The notes: generated by a model from the letters alone, not told the origin. Positions 18,727 through 27,916 are shown, numbered from the stretch's first letter. The stretch is 64,000 nt of DNA from Zobellella maritima (GCF_003075035.1 NZ_QCZE01000001.1:62001-126000), one strand, 5' to 3'. Made by a program: numbers and translations.

Positions 18727-19779
18727 ATGACAGAATGGAACAGCGTCGTCCTGGCAACAGGAGCGACCATTCGAGACGCCATGCGTATCATCGACCGGGC
18801 TGCCCTGCGCATAGCCCTGGTCTGTGACGAGCAACAGCGTTTGCAAGGTACGGTGACGGACGGGGACATTCGCCGTGGCCTGCTGGTGGACTGCAATATG
18901 GATGACCCGGTCGCCCGGGTCATGAATTCCCAGCCTAAAACCGCCAGGATAACCGACTCACGCACGCAGTGCCTGAAAATCATGGATAAATATGATCTGC
19001 TGGCCTTACCGGTAGTGAACGAACTAGGAGAGCTGTTGGGGCTGGAAACCCTGCACCATGCCCTGCAACCCACAAAACGTGACAATCCAGTGTTCATCAT
19101 GGCCGGTGGTTTTGGCACCCGACTACGCCCGTTGACCGATCACTGCCCCAAACCCATGCTGCGGGTGGGAGAAAAACCCATGCTGGCACACCTGATCGAC
19201 CGTTTTATCCAATTGGGCTTTCACCAGTTTTATATCTCCACCCACTATATGCCGGAGCAGATCCGCGACTACTTTGGCGATGGCAGTCGGCTTGGCGTGA
19301 GCATCCGCTATGTTCATGAAGACATTCCACTGGGCACCGGCGGTGCCTTGGGGTTGTTGCCCGGGGATATACCCCAGCTGCCACTGATTATGATGAATGG
19401 CGATGTGCTGACCAAGGTCGATTTTACCCACTTGCTTGCTCACCATGAACAGCAAGGGTTCGATGCCACCATGTGTGTGCGCGAGCTGGAACATCAGGTT
19501 CCTTTTGGTGTGATTGAGAGCAATGACTCCCTGATCACCGGGATGGTGGAAAAGCCGACTTATCGTTACCGCATCAATACGGGTATTTACGTGCTCAGCC
19601 CTGCATGTGTTGCTTCGGTCCAATCCGGCACAAAAATTGATATGCCAACACTATTGGAACAACGGATGGCTGAACAACAAAAGGTCGGCATCTACACCAG
19701 CCATGATTACTGGTTGGACATTGGCAGAAAGTCTGATTATGAGCAAGCACAAGCAGATATCAAAAGCTTTACTAATTGA
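18727..19779 (+). CDS. ptmE: CBS-domain sugar nucleotidyltransferase (PtmE-like)
   Basis: The 350-residue protein has two CBS motifs in the first 115 residues (RIALVCDEQQRLQGTVTDGDIRRGLL; DKYDLLALPVVNELGELLGLE). A nucleotidyltransferase domain follows with MAGGFGTRLRPLTDHCPKPML at about 123 and LIMMNGDVLTKVDF. PtmE of Campylobacter has this architecture and activates glucosamine-1-phosphate with GTP for the legionaminate pathway. Its presence supports a GDP-linked precursor for LegB, though sequence alone cannot prove the nucleotide. It sits between neuD and neuA with short gaps. Confidence 0.85.
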   Translation: MTEWNSVVLATGATIRDAMRIIDRAALRIALVCDEQQRLQGTVTDGDIRRGLLVDCNMDDPVARVMNSQPKTARITDSRTQCLKIMDKYDLLALPVVNELGELLGLETLHHALQPTKRDNPVFIMAGGFGTRLRPLTDHCPKPMLRVGEKPMLAHLIDRFIQLGFHQFYISTHYMPEQIRDYFGDGSRLGVSIRYVHEDIPLGTGGALGLLPGDIPQLPLIMMNGDVLTKVDFTHLLAHHEQQGFDATMCVRELEHQVPFGVIESNDSLITGMVEKPTYRYRINTGIYVLSPACVASVQSGTKIDMPTLLEQRMAEQQKVGIYTSHDYWLDIGRKSDYEQAQADIKSFTN

Positions 19780-19786
19780 GTGAAAT

Positions 19787-20482
19787 ATGAAAATTCTCGC
19801 TATAATTCCTGCTCGGGCTGGCAGCAAGCGACTTCCTAATAAGAATGTTAAGCCTTTACTGGGAAAACCTTTGATTGAATGGAGTATAGATGCTGCACTC
19901 GGTTGCCAGGATATTACGAAGGTAATGGTCAGTACCGATAGTGAGCAAATTGGCTCCATTGCTCGAAGTGCTGGAGCAGAAGTACCTTTTGTTCGTCCTC
20001 CTGAACTATCTACAGATACCAGCAGCAGCGGTGATGTAATTAAACACGCAATAGATTTTTATCATCAAAAAGACGAAGTTTTTGACCTTGTTATGTTGTT
20101 GCAACCAACGTCACCACTACGTACTCAACAACATATACAAGAAGCAATTCAACTATTTTACGAAAAGTCAGCGGACGCTGTTATTTCAGTTTGTCCTGTA
20201 GAGCACTCGCCGTTATGGTCAAACACAATTGCAGATGACTTGTCGATGGATGGCTTTTTGAGAAAGGAGCTCAAAAACAGTCGCAGCCAAGACCTACCAC
20301 AATATTATCGCTTGAATGGTGCGATATACTTGGCGAAAATAGACCGTTTCATGGCTGAAACTGGCTTTTTTCTGTCAAAAAACATTTACGCTTATGAGAT
20401 GCAAACAAAAGTGTCGGTTGATATCGATGAAGAGGTCGACTTTCTACTAGCTGAAACCATTTTGAAAAATAAGGGATTTTAA
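19787..20482 (+). CDS. neuA: CMP-nonulosonate cytidylyltransferase (NeuA/LegF)
   Basis: The 231-residue enzyme activates the nine-carbon acid with CTP. It has the family start ILAIIPARAGSKRLPNKNVKPLLGKPLI, LLQPTSPLRT, and a C-terminal VSVDIDEEVDF metal-binding motif. With legB and legC in the same operon, CMP-legionaminic acid or an epimer is the likely product. GC content drops sharply from here on compared with ptmE, a composition boundary inside one pathway. A sialyltransferase-like gene that could use the product lies at 22617. Confidence 0.92.
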   Translation: MKILAIIPARAGSKRLPNKNVKPLLGKPLIEWSIDAALGCQDITKVMVSTDSEQIGSIARSAGAEVPFVRPPELSTDTSSSGDVIKHAIDFYHQKDEVFDLVMLLQPTSPLRTQQHIQEAIQLFYEKSADAVISVCPVEHSPLWSNTIADDLSMDGFLRKELKNSRSQDLPQYYRLNGAIYLAKIDRFMAETGFFLSKNIYAYEMQTKVSVDIDEEVDFLLAETILKNKGF

Positions 20483-20485
20483 CTA

Positions 20486-21451
20486 ATGCATAACATTATG
20501 CTTATTGGTGCGGGTCAGCTCGGCAGTCGACACTTGCAGGGGATGCTGTTAAGTCACCATGAATTAAATATAGTAGTCGTTGATCCATTTTCGGACTCCT
20601 TGGTGGTTGCTGAAGAAAGAGCAAGTCAGGTAAGTCCCGCACACCCGCAAACCCGGATTAGCTATGTTACAGCTATCCCAAACCTTAATGTTGATATCTG
20701 CATTATTGCCACCGCTGCTCATATCCGGGCACAAGTAACTGAAGAGTTGCTCACCAAATGTCAGGTCAGGCATATTATCTTTGAAAAAGTGCTTTTTCAG
20801 AAGGAACCTGAATACCAGGCTGTAGTTAACTTGCTTGATAATAATGATACTCAAGGCTGGGTTAATTGCCCGAGGCGTCTATATCCAACATACCGTCAGA
20901 TTAAGTCCATGTTGGCGTCCAGTGATGCCGCGTTACAAATGAAAGTAAGTGGCAGTAGCTGGGGGATGGCATGTAATAGTATTCATTTTATTGATCTATT
21001 TTCATATCTAGTAGAGGTGCCCGAGTATAATATATGCCTGAGTAATCTGGATGAAAAAATTTTAAGTAGTAAGCGTGCCGGATTTTATGAAGTGACGGGT
21101 GAGCTTAAAATGCTTGCGGGGGAACATGAGCTGATTATAAAGTGTGGCCAAGATGATTCGGTTGCGATTAAAGTAGAAATTAAATCAGGTAACCAAAGCT
21201 TCATTATTGATGAAACGGCTGGCGTTTGGTTTGTTTCCTTAAGTGAAGGGGAACATGAAGAGAAAGAGCATATGCCAACCTATCAAAGCCAGCTAACTGG
21301 TCAAAATATAGATGAACTTCTTGAGCATAATAAGTCATCGCTTACCACTTTTCATGATTCTGTCAGAATACATATTCCTTTCATCAGGAGCTTACAGGCT
21401 CACATGTCAAACTCGATGGGGATTGTGCTTAACTCCTGTCCAATCACTTAA
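20486..21451 (+). CDS. Gfo/Idh/MocA-like protein, first copy
   Basis: The 321-residue protein has a Rossmann start (IMLIGAGQLGSRHLQGML) and the general two-domain layout of Gfo/Idh/MocA sugar oxidoreductases. The usual EKP motif reads EKV (FEKVLFQKE), and the next motif is CPRRLYPTYRQIK, so key residues of the dehydrogenase family are altered. Similar proteins travel with legionaminate genes. It may oxidise, reduce or epimerise a nonulosonate or its precursor; I cannot say which. It starts three bases after neuA and is AT-rich. Confidence 0.75.
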   Translation: MHNIMLIGAGQLGSRHLQGMLLSHHELNIVVVDPFSDSLVVAEERASQVSPAHPQTRISYVTAIPNLNVDICIIATAAHIRAQVTEELLTKCQVRHIIFEKVLFQKEPEYQAVVNLLDNNDTQGWVNCPRRLYPTYRQIKSMLASSDAALQMKVSGSSWGMACNSIHFIDLFSYLVEVPEYNICLSNLDEKILSSKRAGFYEVTGELKMLAGEHELIIKCGQDDSVAIKVEIKSGNQSFIIDETAGVWFVSLSEGEHEEKEHMPTYQSQLTGQNIDELLEHNKSSLTTFHDSVRIHIPFIRSLQAHMSNSMGIVLNSCPIT

Positions 21452-21470
21452 TTTATAGAGGTTAAAGATC

Positions 21471-22412
21471 ATGATCTGGCTTATTGGCTGTGGACAGATG
21501 TCCATCGATTACTCTCGTGTCCTTGAGGCCCAAAACCAGAGTTATCTGGTTATCGGGCGTGGAAAAGAGTCAGCAGAAAATTTTGAACTGGCTACAGGTA
21601 AATCTGTTGTTACAGGTGGCCTTGAAAGCTTTTTAATGAAGAAGCCTGAATTACCCATCGCTGTCATAGTTAGCGTGGGTGTCGAACAACTGTATAGTTC
21701 AACGGTGCAGCTACTAGAGTATGGTGTAAAATCGATACTGGTTGAAAAGCCCGGCGCGCTAATAAAAACACAACTCGAACATGTTCAAGAGCTGTGTCGT
21801 TCAAGTAATGCTGATGTCTTCATTGCCTATAATCGACGTTTCTTTGCTTCTACAGAAACAGCTCGTGAAATGATTGCTAGAGATGGTGGTGCAACTTCAT
21901 TCAATTTTGAATTTACTGAGTGGAGTCATGTAATTGAAAAGCTGGATAAACCCAAAGAGGTGCTGGAAAATTGGTTTTTAGCCAATTCAACACATGTAAC
22001 TGACTTGGCATTTTTTCTTGGTGGGGCACCAAAAGAAGTAGCTTCATTTACAAGTGGAAGCTTGCCTTGGCACCAGGCTGCATCATCCTTTGCTGGAGCA
22101 GGTATAAGCGAGACCGGTGCATTATTTAACTATGCGGCTAACTGGGAATCAGCGGGACGCTGGTCGGTAGAGGTGCTTACAAAAGAAAACCGCTATGTCC
22201 TCCGTCCTATGGAATCGCTTCAGGTTCAAAAAAGAGGGACTATTCCACAGGAAGGAGTAGAAATTGACGATAAACTTGATCGTGATTTTAAGCCAGGCCT
22301 TTATAAACAAGTGCAATCATTTTTGAAAGGCGATTATTGTTATCTTTGTGATATTCACGAGCAGAGCATGATGTTTGATGTATATGAAAAAATAGCAGGG
22401 CATTCACATTAG
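21471..22412 (+). CDS. Gfo/Idh/MocA-like oxidoreductase, second copy
   Basis: The 313-residue protein starts with WLIGCGQMSIDYSRVL and keeps the classical EKPGAL motif and YNRRFFAS. It also has TEWSHVIEKLDKPKEVLENWFLANSTHVTDLAFFLGG, where the HxxD pair normally helps catalysis. It is a more canonical member than the protein just upstream, so the pair may form a hetero-oligomer or carry out successive steps. Its place at the end of the nonulosonate block suggests a modification of that sugar. The substrate is not identifiable from sequence. A hairpin follows about 100 bases downstream. Confidence 0.78.
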   Translation: MIWLIGCGQMSIDYSRVLEAQNQSYLVIGRGKESAENFELATGKSVVTGGLESFLMKKPELPIAVIVSVGVEQLYSSTVQLLEYGVKSILVEKPGALIKTQLEHVQELCRSSNADVFIAYNRRFFASTETAREMIARDGGATSFNFEFTEWSHVIEKLDKPKEVLENWFLANSTHVTDLAFFLGGAPKEVASFTSGSLPWHQAASSFAGAGISETGALFNYAANWESAGRWSVEVLTKENRYVLRPMESLQVQKRGTIPQEGVEIDDKLDRDFKPGLYKQVQSFLKGDYCYLCDIHEQSMMFDVYEKIAGHSH

Positions 22413-22516
22413 TTGTCGTATTTTATTTTAGAATGCTGACATAAATTTAGATGGTTGATACGTCATCTATAAATAATTAAAAAAACAAGAAAGAATAGAG
22501 AGCCTACTATTTACCT

Positions 22517-22549
22517 CATCACTCTAAAGGTTAAACTTATAGAGTGATG
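22517..22549. promoter_or_regulatory. Perfect 10-bp inverted repeat after the nonulosonate block
   Basis: CATCACTCTA (22517-22526) pairs with TAGAGTGATG (22540-22549) across 13 bases. No T-run follows. It lies in a 204-base gap between the second oxidoreductase and the sialyltransferase-like gene, so it may be a transcription attenuator or an operator. Confidence 0.5.
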
Positions 22550-22616
22550 GCGAGAGGTTGGTTTTTCATTTGATGTGAAGAACAAAAGTATATTTTACCT
22601 AGTTGCTTCATAATGT

Positions 22617-23582
22617 ATGTTAAATGGAACTATATTGTGTTTAATCATGAGTTATAAATATTTTTTCTATTCATCATCAGTAAAGCCATTGTTAATTTAC
22701 TGTATGTGTTATCCAAGTAGACTGGGTGAAACATTTTTTTTTCTAGAGGAAACTATTCATCATCAAATTTCATCACAACTTGATTCGCATATTTTAAAAA
22801 CAGCTCCATATGATAATAAAATTAAATTTGTTTTATATATGCTTTTCGTTAGATTAAAAATTTTTTGCTTGGTTAAGTTTATGTCCGGTCGGGGAGAAAC
22901 AACATTTTTCGGTACTGACAACCAATTGTTTTCACCTTTTTTTTATAGAAAAGGTAAGTTCATCTTGATAGAAGAAGGTGAAGGGAATCATATAGAAGGC
23001 TTTAACATTAACTTTGAGCCTTCGGGTCTCTTTAGAAAAATAAAGGATTTTATTATCTATGGGGGGTTAAGAAAAGCATACGGCCGATCCCCATATATTG
23101 ATGAGATAATTTTGACGAAAAAAAGTAGTGCATCCTTAAGCTACACAAAAGGAAAAAGGGTATCGTACATTAACTTGAAAGAGTTGTTTAAGTCAGAAAC
23201 GGTATCAAAAACAGTAGGCGAGATATTTTCATTTGGAAAACTAAAGAGTGAATTAGAACAGTGTGATGGAATGTTGACTGTAATATTCTCTCAGCCTCTA
23301 CACCTTGATGGGATTATGTCTATTAAGGAGGAAAACTTTTTTTATCAAAAGGCTGTTCGCTTGTCACCACATGATAATATCATTGTAAAACCTCATCCTC
23401 GACAAAAAAAACTTCCTGAAACCCTAAAGAAATATAAGTCAATTGAGGGGGTTGCCCCAGCGGAGTTGCTACTGCTACTAGAGTCAAGGATAAGTTGTGT
23501 TATTACATATAACTCTGCCGCTGTAGATATTTTCAGACACAATAGTAATGTTAAAATCATTACAGCAGATGAAGTAAATTAA
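22617..23582 (+). CDS. Putative sialyltransferase-like glycosyltransferase (GT52-like)
   Basis: The protein (up to 321 residues) shows the pattern shared by bacterial sialyltransferases: an acidic D/E-D/E-G motif (LIEEGEGNH, about residue 118), an HP motif (IVKPHPRQKK, about 259) and a later serine motif (TYNSAAVDIF, about 300). These motifs occur in GT52, GT38 and GT80 enzymes that use CMP-activated nonulosonic acids. The rest of the sequence is divergent. The neighbouring CMP-nonulosonate pathway supports the reading. The start is uncertain: 22617 and 22647 (ATGAGTTATAAA) are both possible with weak ribosome binding sites. Strongly AT-rich. Confidence 0.65.
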   Translation: MLNGTILCLIMSYKYFFYSSSVKPLLIYCMCYPSRLGETFFFLEETIHHQISSQLDSHILKTAPYDNKIKFVLYMLFVRLKIFCLVKFMSGRGETTFFGTDNQLFSPFFYRKGKFILIEEGEGNHIEGFNINFEPSGLFRKIKDFIIYGGLRKAYGRSPYIDEIILTKKSSASLSYTKGKRVSYINLKELFKSETVSKTVGEIFSFGKLKSELEQCDGMLTVIFSQPLHLDGIMSIKEENFFYQKAVRLSPHDNIIVKPHPRQKKLPETLKKYKSIEGVAPAELLLLLESRISCVITYNSAAVDIFRHNSNVKIITADEVN

Positions 23583-23601
23583 ATCGAGTGAAGGGGTGTA
23601 A

Positions 23602-25608
23602 ATGTTTTTTTTATTTACCTTTATTAGGCAAATCTTTTCAATTGTTCATGATTATATTGTGCTCAACAGGGTTGGCGAGAGTGTTTTGAAAAGGAAGTCT
23701 GGTGAGCCTAGTTTAAAAGTTATAAGTTTCGATTTGTTTGATACATGTATATTGAGAAAAGAAAACCTTTCCTATGAAAATCAATATAAAGTATGTAGTT
23801 TGCTTTATGATTATCTGAAGTGCAACAAAGACGCATGTGATTTAGATGAATTTATTGGAATGAGAAACTTTTTTTTTAATCTTTCAAAACCATCGATAGG
23901 TTATGAAGTCAATATTAATAAAGCTTATGAGTCACTTCTGCAGCACCTTATATTAACGGATGCCATTGCTCTAACAAGTGCTGAAGTGTCAGCCACTATT
24001 GAAAAAATGATAGATATCGAGGTTTGCCATGAAATCTCGAATTGTATTGCGAATGACAATATTTTTGATCTGATTAAAGAGATTAAAGTTAAAAATCAGC
24101 GTGTTATAGCTATTTCAGATATGTATCTACCTTTGGGGTGCATTAATAGAATACTGGATAGCATTGGGCTTTCTGATGTTTTTGATTGTGTCTATGTCTC
24201 TAGTGAAATGGAAGTTACGAAGTGTGGTGGAGAAATATTTGAAAAAGTATGTGAGCTTGAAGGTATTAAATTATGTAATTTGATGCATGTAGGTGATAAC
24301 TATACCAGTGATGTTATAAAGCCGAGAAAGGCTGGGGTTAATGCGTTTTTTTATTTTGATATTAAAAATGAGCTTAAAAGAGCATGGTCATCATCTAGGA
24401 ATGTATCAAGTCATGTCAAAGATAGTGCGAAATTAAAGAGGCCGGATACTGCTGAGGGGAGTATAAAGAAAACTATCACGGAGTTTATGGCTGTTTATTT
24501 TGCTGAGGTTATACGTGTAGCAAAAATAAACAAAGTGGGCAAGGTTAATTTCTGCACCAGAGATGCATCAATATTATTGGTGGTCTCAGAAAAAATTCAG
24601 AGCAAAGGTTTTTTTAATGATATCGAGTTTTCGTCCCTTTCCTTGAATAGGAGGTTATCTAGCTTTTTGAATGCCCAATACGTATGGGTTTATCGTGACT
24701 ACCTTACTCTATATGAAAAGGTTGGGTTCGACTCTAAGTTTTACTCAGTTCAAGATAATGGTGCTGGTTGGGTTAAGCTAGCAGAAATTAATGGAAGTGG
24801 TTATGAATTGCTTCTTCAAGAAAGCTTCAGACCTATTTTAAATGGCTTTATTGAGCAAATTTCGTTGTTGAATAAATATTTCCATGACAAGCTTGATGAT
24901 AGTGTAATTGTTGATATTGGTTATGCAGCGACAGCTTTTGAGGACTTGTATAGATATCAATTGCGTAACCAATTCAGTTGCAACAACTTTTTCATTCTTG
25001 GCGCATCATCTCAAAGAGTTTATCATACTTTACAAAAAGCTAATTCTACCTTTCCTTTGTGGCCTGGGTTCCTGCTCGATCACAGCAAGATCCCAGATTT
25101 GGCGACGTTGAGCTTCTCTTGGTTGGAATCAATTGTCTCAGATAAGCAACTTGGTCGGCTAGTTAGATATGAGTATGATAAAGGCGTTGTTCAGCCTGTG
25201 TTTGAAGAGTCAAAAGGAATAAATGATGTCAGTTTTATTGATGATATCGTTAGTAATGTAATTGATCTTTTATTGGATGATTACCTTAAAAACCCTGAAG
25301 TTAGAAAGCGCAGGATAAACAATTTAATAGATTTAGTTGGCGGTTCGGTAATATCTCCAAGCAGAAATGATGTTTTGTCAGTGATCAAACAAAGCCACAA
25401 TGTTGGCGAATGTGATGAGTCTAGCTCGTCAATTGTTCGTCGCTTAAAAATACGAAACCCCATCAAGGAGGTTCGGTGTCTGATAAAGGAAGACCGCTGG
25501 GTTAGTGGGTGTTTAAAACTGTCAGGTTTGGGGAGGATGAATGGCTTTTTTTCTGCACTAATTTGTGCTGAGAAATATATAAGATCAAATATTGCTGGTG
25601 GTAGGTGA
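23602..25608 (+). CDS. HAD-superfamily protein with large C-terminal domain (COG5610-like)
   Basis: The 668-residue protein has an N-terminal membrane-prone stretch, then a HAD domain: motif I SFDLFDTCIL (about 43), motif II AISDMYLP, and motif IV MHVGDNYTSD. In motif I the residue two after the nucleophile Asp is Phe, not the Asp that phosphatases use as acid/base, although SFDxFDT is common in this family. The C-terminal half (about 300-668) has INFCTRDAS-like and LNRRLSS segments and VDIGYAATAFEDLY, features seen in COG5610 proteins that occur beside glycosyltransferases in surface-sugar loci. Function is unknown. It follows the sialyltransferase-like gene by 19 bases. Confidence 0.7.
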   Translation: MFFLFTFIRQIFSIVHDYIVLNRVGESVLKRKSGEPSLKVISFDLFDTCILRKENLSYENQYKVCSLLYDYLKCNKDACDLDEFIGMRNFFFNLSKPSIGYEVNINKAYESLLQHLILTDAIALTSAEVSATIEKMIDIEVCHEISNCIANDNIFDLIKEIKVKNQRVIAISDMYLPLGCINRILDSIGLSDVFDCVYVSSEMEVTKCGGEIFEKVCELEGIKLCNLMHVGDNYTSDVIKPRKAGVNAFFYFDIKNELKRAWSSSRNVSSHVKDSAKLKRPDTAEGSIKKTITEFMAVYFAEVIRVAKINKVGKVNFCTRDASILLVVSEKIQSKGFFNDIEFSSLSLNRRLSSFLNAQYVWVYRDYLTLYEKVGFDSKFYSVQDNGAGWVKLAEINGSGYELLLQESFRPILNGFIEQISLLNKYFHDKLDDSVIVDIGYAATAFEDLYRYQLRNQFSCNNFFILGASSQRVYHTLQKANSTFPLWPGFLLDHSKIPDLATLSFSWLESIVSDKQLGRLVRYEYDKGVVQPVFEESKGINDVSFIDDIVSNVIDLLLDDYLKNPEVRKRRINNLIDLVGGSVISPSRNDVLSVIKQSHNVGECDESSSSIVRRLKIRNPIKEVRCLIKEDRWVSGCLKLSGLGRMNGFFSALICAEKYIRSNIAGGR

Positions 25609-25686
25609 TATGGTCGAAACTTAAAGAGATGCATGGGTGTTGCCATTATTTAGCTGCATGTTTTTTGATGATGTTTGAGGTGATGA

Positions 25687-26751
25687 TTGAAAATTGTTTT
25701 TCTTGGTGGGAATTTCAATAATTCAGGTGGCACTGAACGTGTAGCGTCCGTTATCGCTAATGAGCTTTCGCGCTCTGGTCATGAAGTGGTTTTAGCGAGT
25801 ATGGTTGAGGGTAATACTCCATTTTTTCCATTAGAGTCAAAGGTTAGTATAGTTTCTGTGCTTAATGGAGCAGGTCGAATCCTGTATAGAGTGCCATCCC
25901 TAATACGAGGTATAAGAAGGCTTCTAATAGAAGAAAAAGCTGATGTTTTAATCGTTGTGGAAAGTATGTCGGTATTGTATACAGCTCCTGCAACAGTTGG
26001 GCTTCCTATAAAGCATATTTGTTGGGAGCATTTTAATTATAATATCGATCTGGGTCAGAAAGGGCGGCGTTTGGCACGCCATATGGCAGCTTGGCTTTGT
26101 GATGTCGTTGTTACACTTACCGAACAAGACAAGGAATACTGGCTAAAACATACAAGACATAGGGCTCAGATTACTACAATACCCAACCCCTCTCCATTTC
26201 CTGTGAAAAATGTTTCCTTAAATACTGAAAGTAAGGTTGTATTGGCTGCAGGAAGGCTAACCTACCAAAAGGGATTCGATCTTTTACTTCTTGCTTGGAA
26301 AAAGGTTAATAACTCCTACCCAGATTGGAAGCTTCATATAGTAGGTGATGGAGAGGATAAGAATGCGTTGGAAAATTCTGCTGCTGAGTATGGTATTTCT
26401 GGTAGTGTGGAGTTTGTAGGCAACAAACAAGATATGGAAAAGTATTATCAGAAATCTGCTATTTATTGCTTGAGCTCTAGGTTTGAGGGGTTTGGCATGG
26501 TTTTGGTTGAGGCAATGTCATATGGGCTCCCAATAGTAAGCTTTAACTGTGAATTGGGACCGTCAGAAATTTTGAGCGGTACTGACTCACGCCTGATTCC
26601 AGTGGGTGATACTGACGAGCTAGCAAACTCATTAATAGAGCTGATGGCAGACGAAAAGGAAAGAGAACGGCTTTCACGCCAGAGCGAAGTAAAGGCCAAA
26701 CAATATCAGCCTGATAAGATAATTGGTCAGTGGCTGGAGGTTATTGTTTAG
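25687..26751 (+). CDS. Glycosyltransferase family 4
   Basis: The 354-residue GT-B enzyme starts with VFLGGNFNNSGGTERVASVIANEL and has the donor-binding C-terminal domain: VLAAGRLTYQKGFDLLLLAW, LHIVGDGED, and the EX7E motif SRFEGFGMVLVEAMSYGLPIVSF. It uses a rare TTG start (25687) with GAGGTG just upstream. The acceptor and donor sugars are not readable. It is the first of two adjacent GT4 genes and probably adds one residue of the region 1 repeat unit. Confidence 0.87.
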   Translation: MKIVFLGGNFNNSGGTERVASVIANELSRSGHEVVLASMVEGNTPFFPLESKVSIVSVLNGAGRILYRVPSLIRGIRRLLIEEKADVLIVVESMSVLYTAPATVGLPIKHICWEHFNYNIDLGQKGRRLARHMAAWLCDVVVTLTEQDKEYWLKHTRHRAQITTIPNPSPFPVKNVSLNTESKVVLAAGRLTYQKGFDLLLLAWKKVNNSYPDWKLHIVGDGEDKNALENSAAEYGISGSVEFVGNKQDMEKYYQKSAIYCLSSRFEGFGMVLVEAMSYGLPIVSFNCELGPSEILSGTDSRLIPVGDTDELANSLIELMADEKERERLSRQSEVKAKQYQPDKIIGQWLEVIV

Positions 26752-26806
26752 ATTTAGCTGTTTTAAATGCGATGTGTTGTGTGGTCAATGAATTAATCTT
26801 TGAGGT

Positions 26807-27916
26807 ATGGCTGAAGTGAAGATATTGCTTGTTATAACTGGGCTGGGAGTTGGCGGGGCTGAGCGATTAGTAGCCAATATGGCTGATCAGTATGTAGCTC
26901 ATGGTCATGAAGTTGTAATTGCATTTTTTCATGGGCTTGTAGAAATTCAACCCCTTGATAAACGGGTGCGTTTGGTCAATCTTGGCCTGGAAAAAACATT
27001 GCTAGGTGTATTTAAAGGGTTATTGAACCTAAGGCGCCTAATTCAAGACTATCAGCCTGATGTAGTGAACAGTCATATGCTCCATCCTAATATACTGTGC
27101 CGGTTGCTAAGGGTTGCCACACCAATGAAGCGATTGGTAAGCAGCGCACATAATACCAATGAAGGTGATAGTGTTGTTATGCTGGCCTATCGACTTACTA
27201 ATGGTCTGGCTGATGCTTTTACTAATGTATCTCATGAGGCAGTTAAGACTTTTGAGAAGAAAAAAGCAGCGCCCAGCGGGCATATTGTGGCAATACCTAA
27301 TGGCATAGATACAACTACCTTCATATACGATGATCAAGCCCGTAAAAAAGTGCGTAATGAGCTTTGTTTAGATGATGGTACGCCAGTTTTTCTTGCTGTA
27401 GGTCGTCTTTGGGAACAGAAAGATTACCCTAATTTACTTTCGGCTATCAGTCATCTTTCTAAGCAAGGACATAAGCCCTATGTTCTCGTCGCCGGTGATG
27501 GTCCTTTACGAAGCAAGCTCGAAGAGCAGGCCAGATCACTATCCGTAGTTGAGCAATTTCGTTTTTTGGGTGTGCGAAATGATGTGCTTGACTTGATGTC
27601 TGCCTGCGACTTTTATGTTATGTCTTCCGCTTGGGAAGGTCTGCCTATGGTAATTCTTGAAGCGATGTCCTGTCATTGCCCGATTATCTCCACTGATTGC
27701 GGTGGAGTAAGAGAGGCTATTGGTGGTTCTGGTATTTTAGTCCCGACAAGCGATTCCTTGGCTTTGGCTAATGCCTTGAAAAGGGCTTTGTCGTGGAGTA
27801 AAGAAGAGCGGGCTGAGATAGGGAAGATTGCTCGCGAGCGTGTAGTTGAGAATTACTCTCTGAACAAAACAGTAAGCCACTATTTGGACTTGTATCAATC
27901 CAAGCAACCCCTTTAA
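26807..27916 (+). CDS. Glycosyltransferase family 4
   Basis: The 369-residue GT-B enzyme has the N-terminal acceptor domain start LLVITGLGVGGAERLVANMADQ, then VSSAHNTNEGD. The C-terminal donor domain has FLAVGRLWEQKDYPNLL, VLVAGDGPLR and the EX7E motif SAWEGLPMVILEAMSCHCPIIS. GAGGT stands just before the ATG. Sugar specificity is unknown. The asparagine-synthetase-like gene follows 17 bases after the stop, so it is part of the same transcription unit. GC content rises again from the end of this gene. Confidence 0.88.
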   Translation: MAEVKILLVITGLGVGGAERLVANMADQYVAHGHEVVIAFFHGLVEIQPLDKRVRLVNLGLEKTLLGVFKGLLNLRRLIQDYQPDVVNSHMLHPNILCRLLRVATPMKRLVSSAHNTNEGDSVVMLAYRLTNGLADAFTNVSHEAVKTFEKKKAAPSGHIVAIPNGIDTTTFIYDDQARKKVRNELCLDDGTPVFLAVGRLWEQKDYPNLLSAISHLSKQGHKPYVLVAGDGPLRSKLEEQARSLSVVEQFRFLGVRNDVLDLMSACDFYVMSSAWEGLPMVILEAMSCHCPIISTDCGGVREAIGGSGILVPTSDSLALANALKRALSWSKEERAEIGKIARERVVENYSLNKTVSHYLDLYQSKQPL

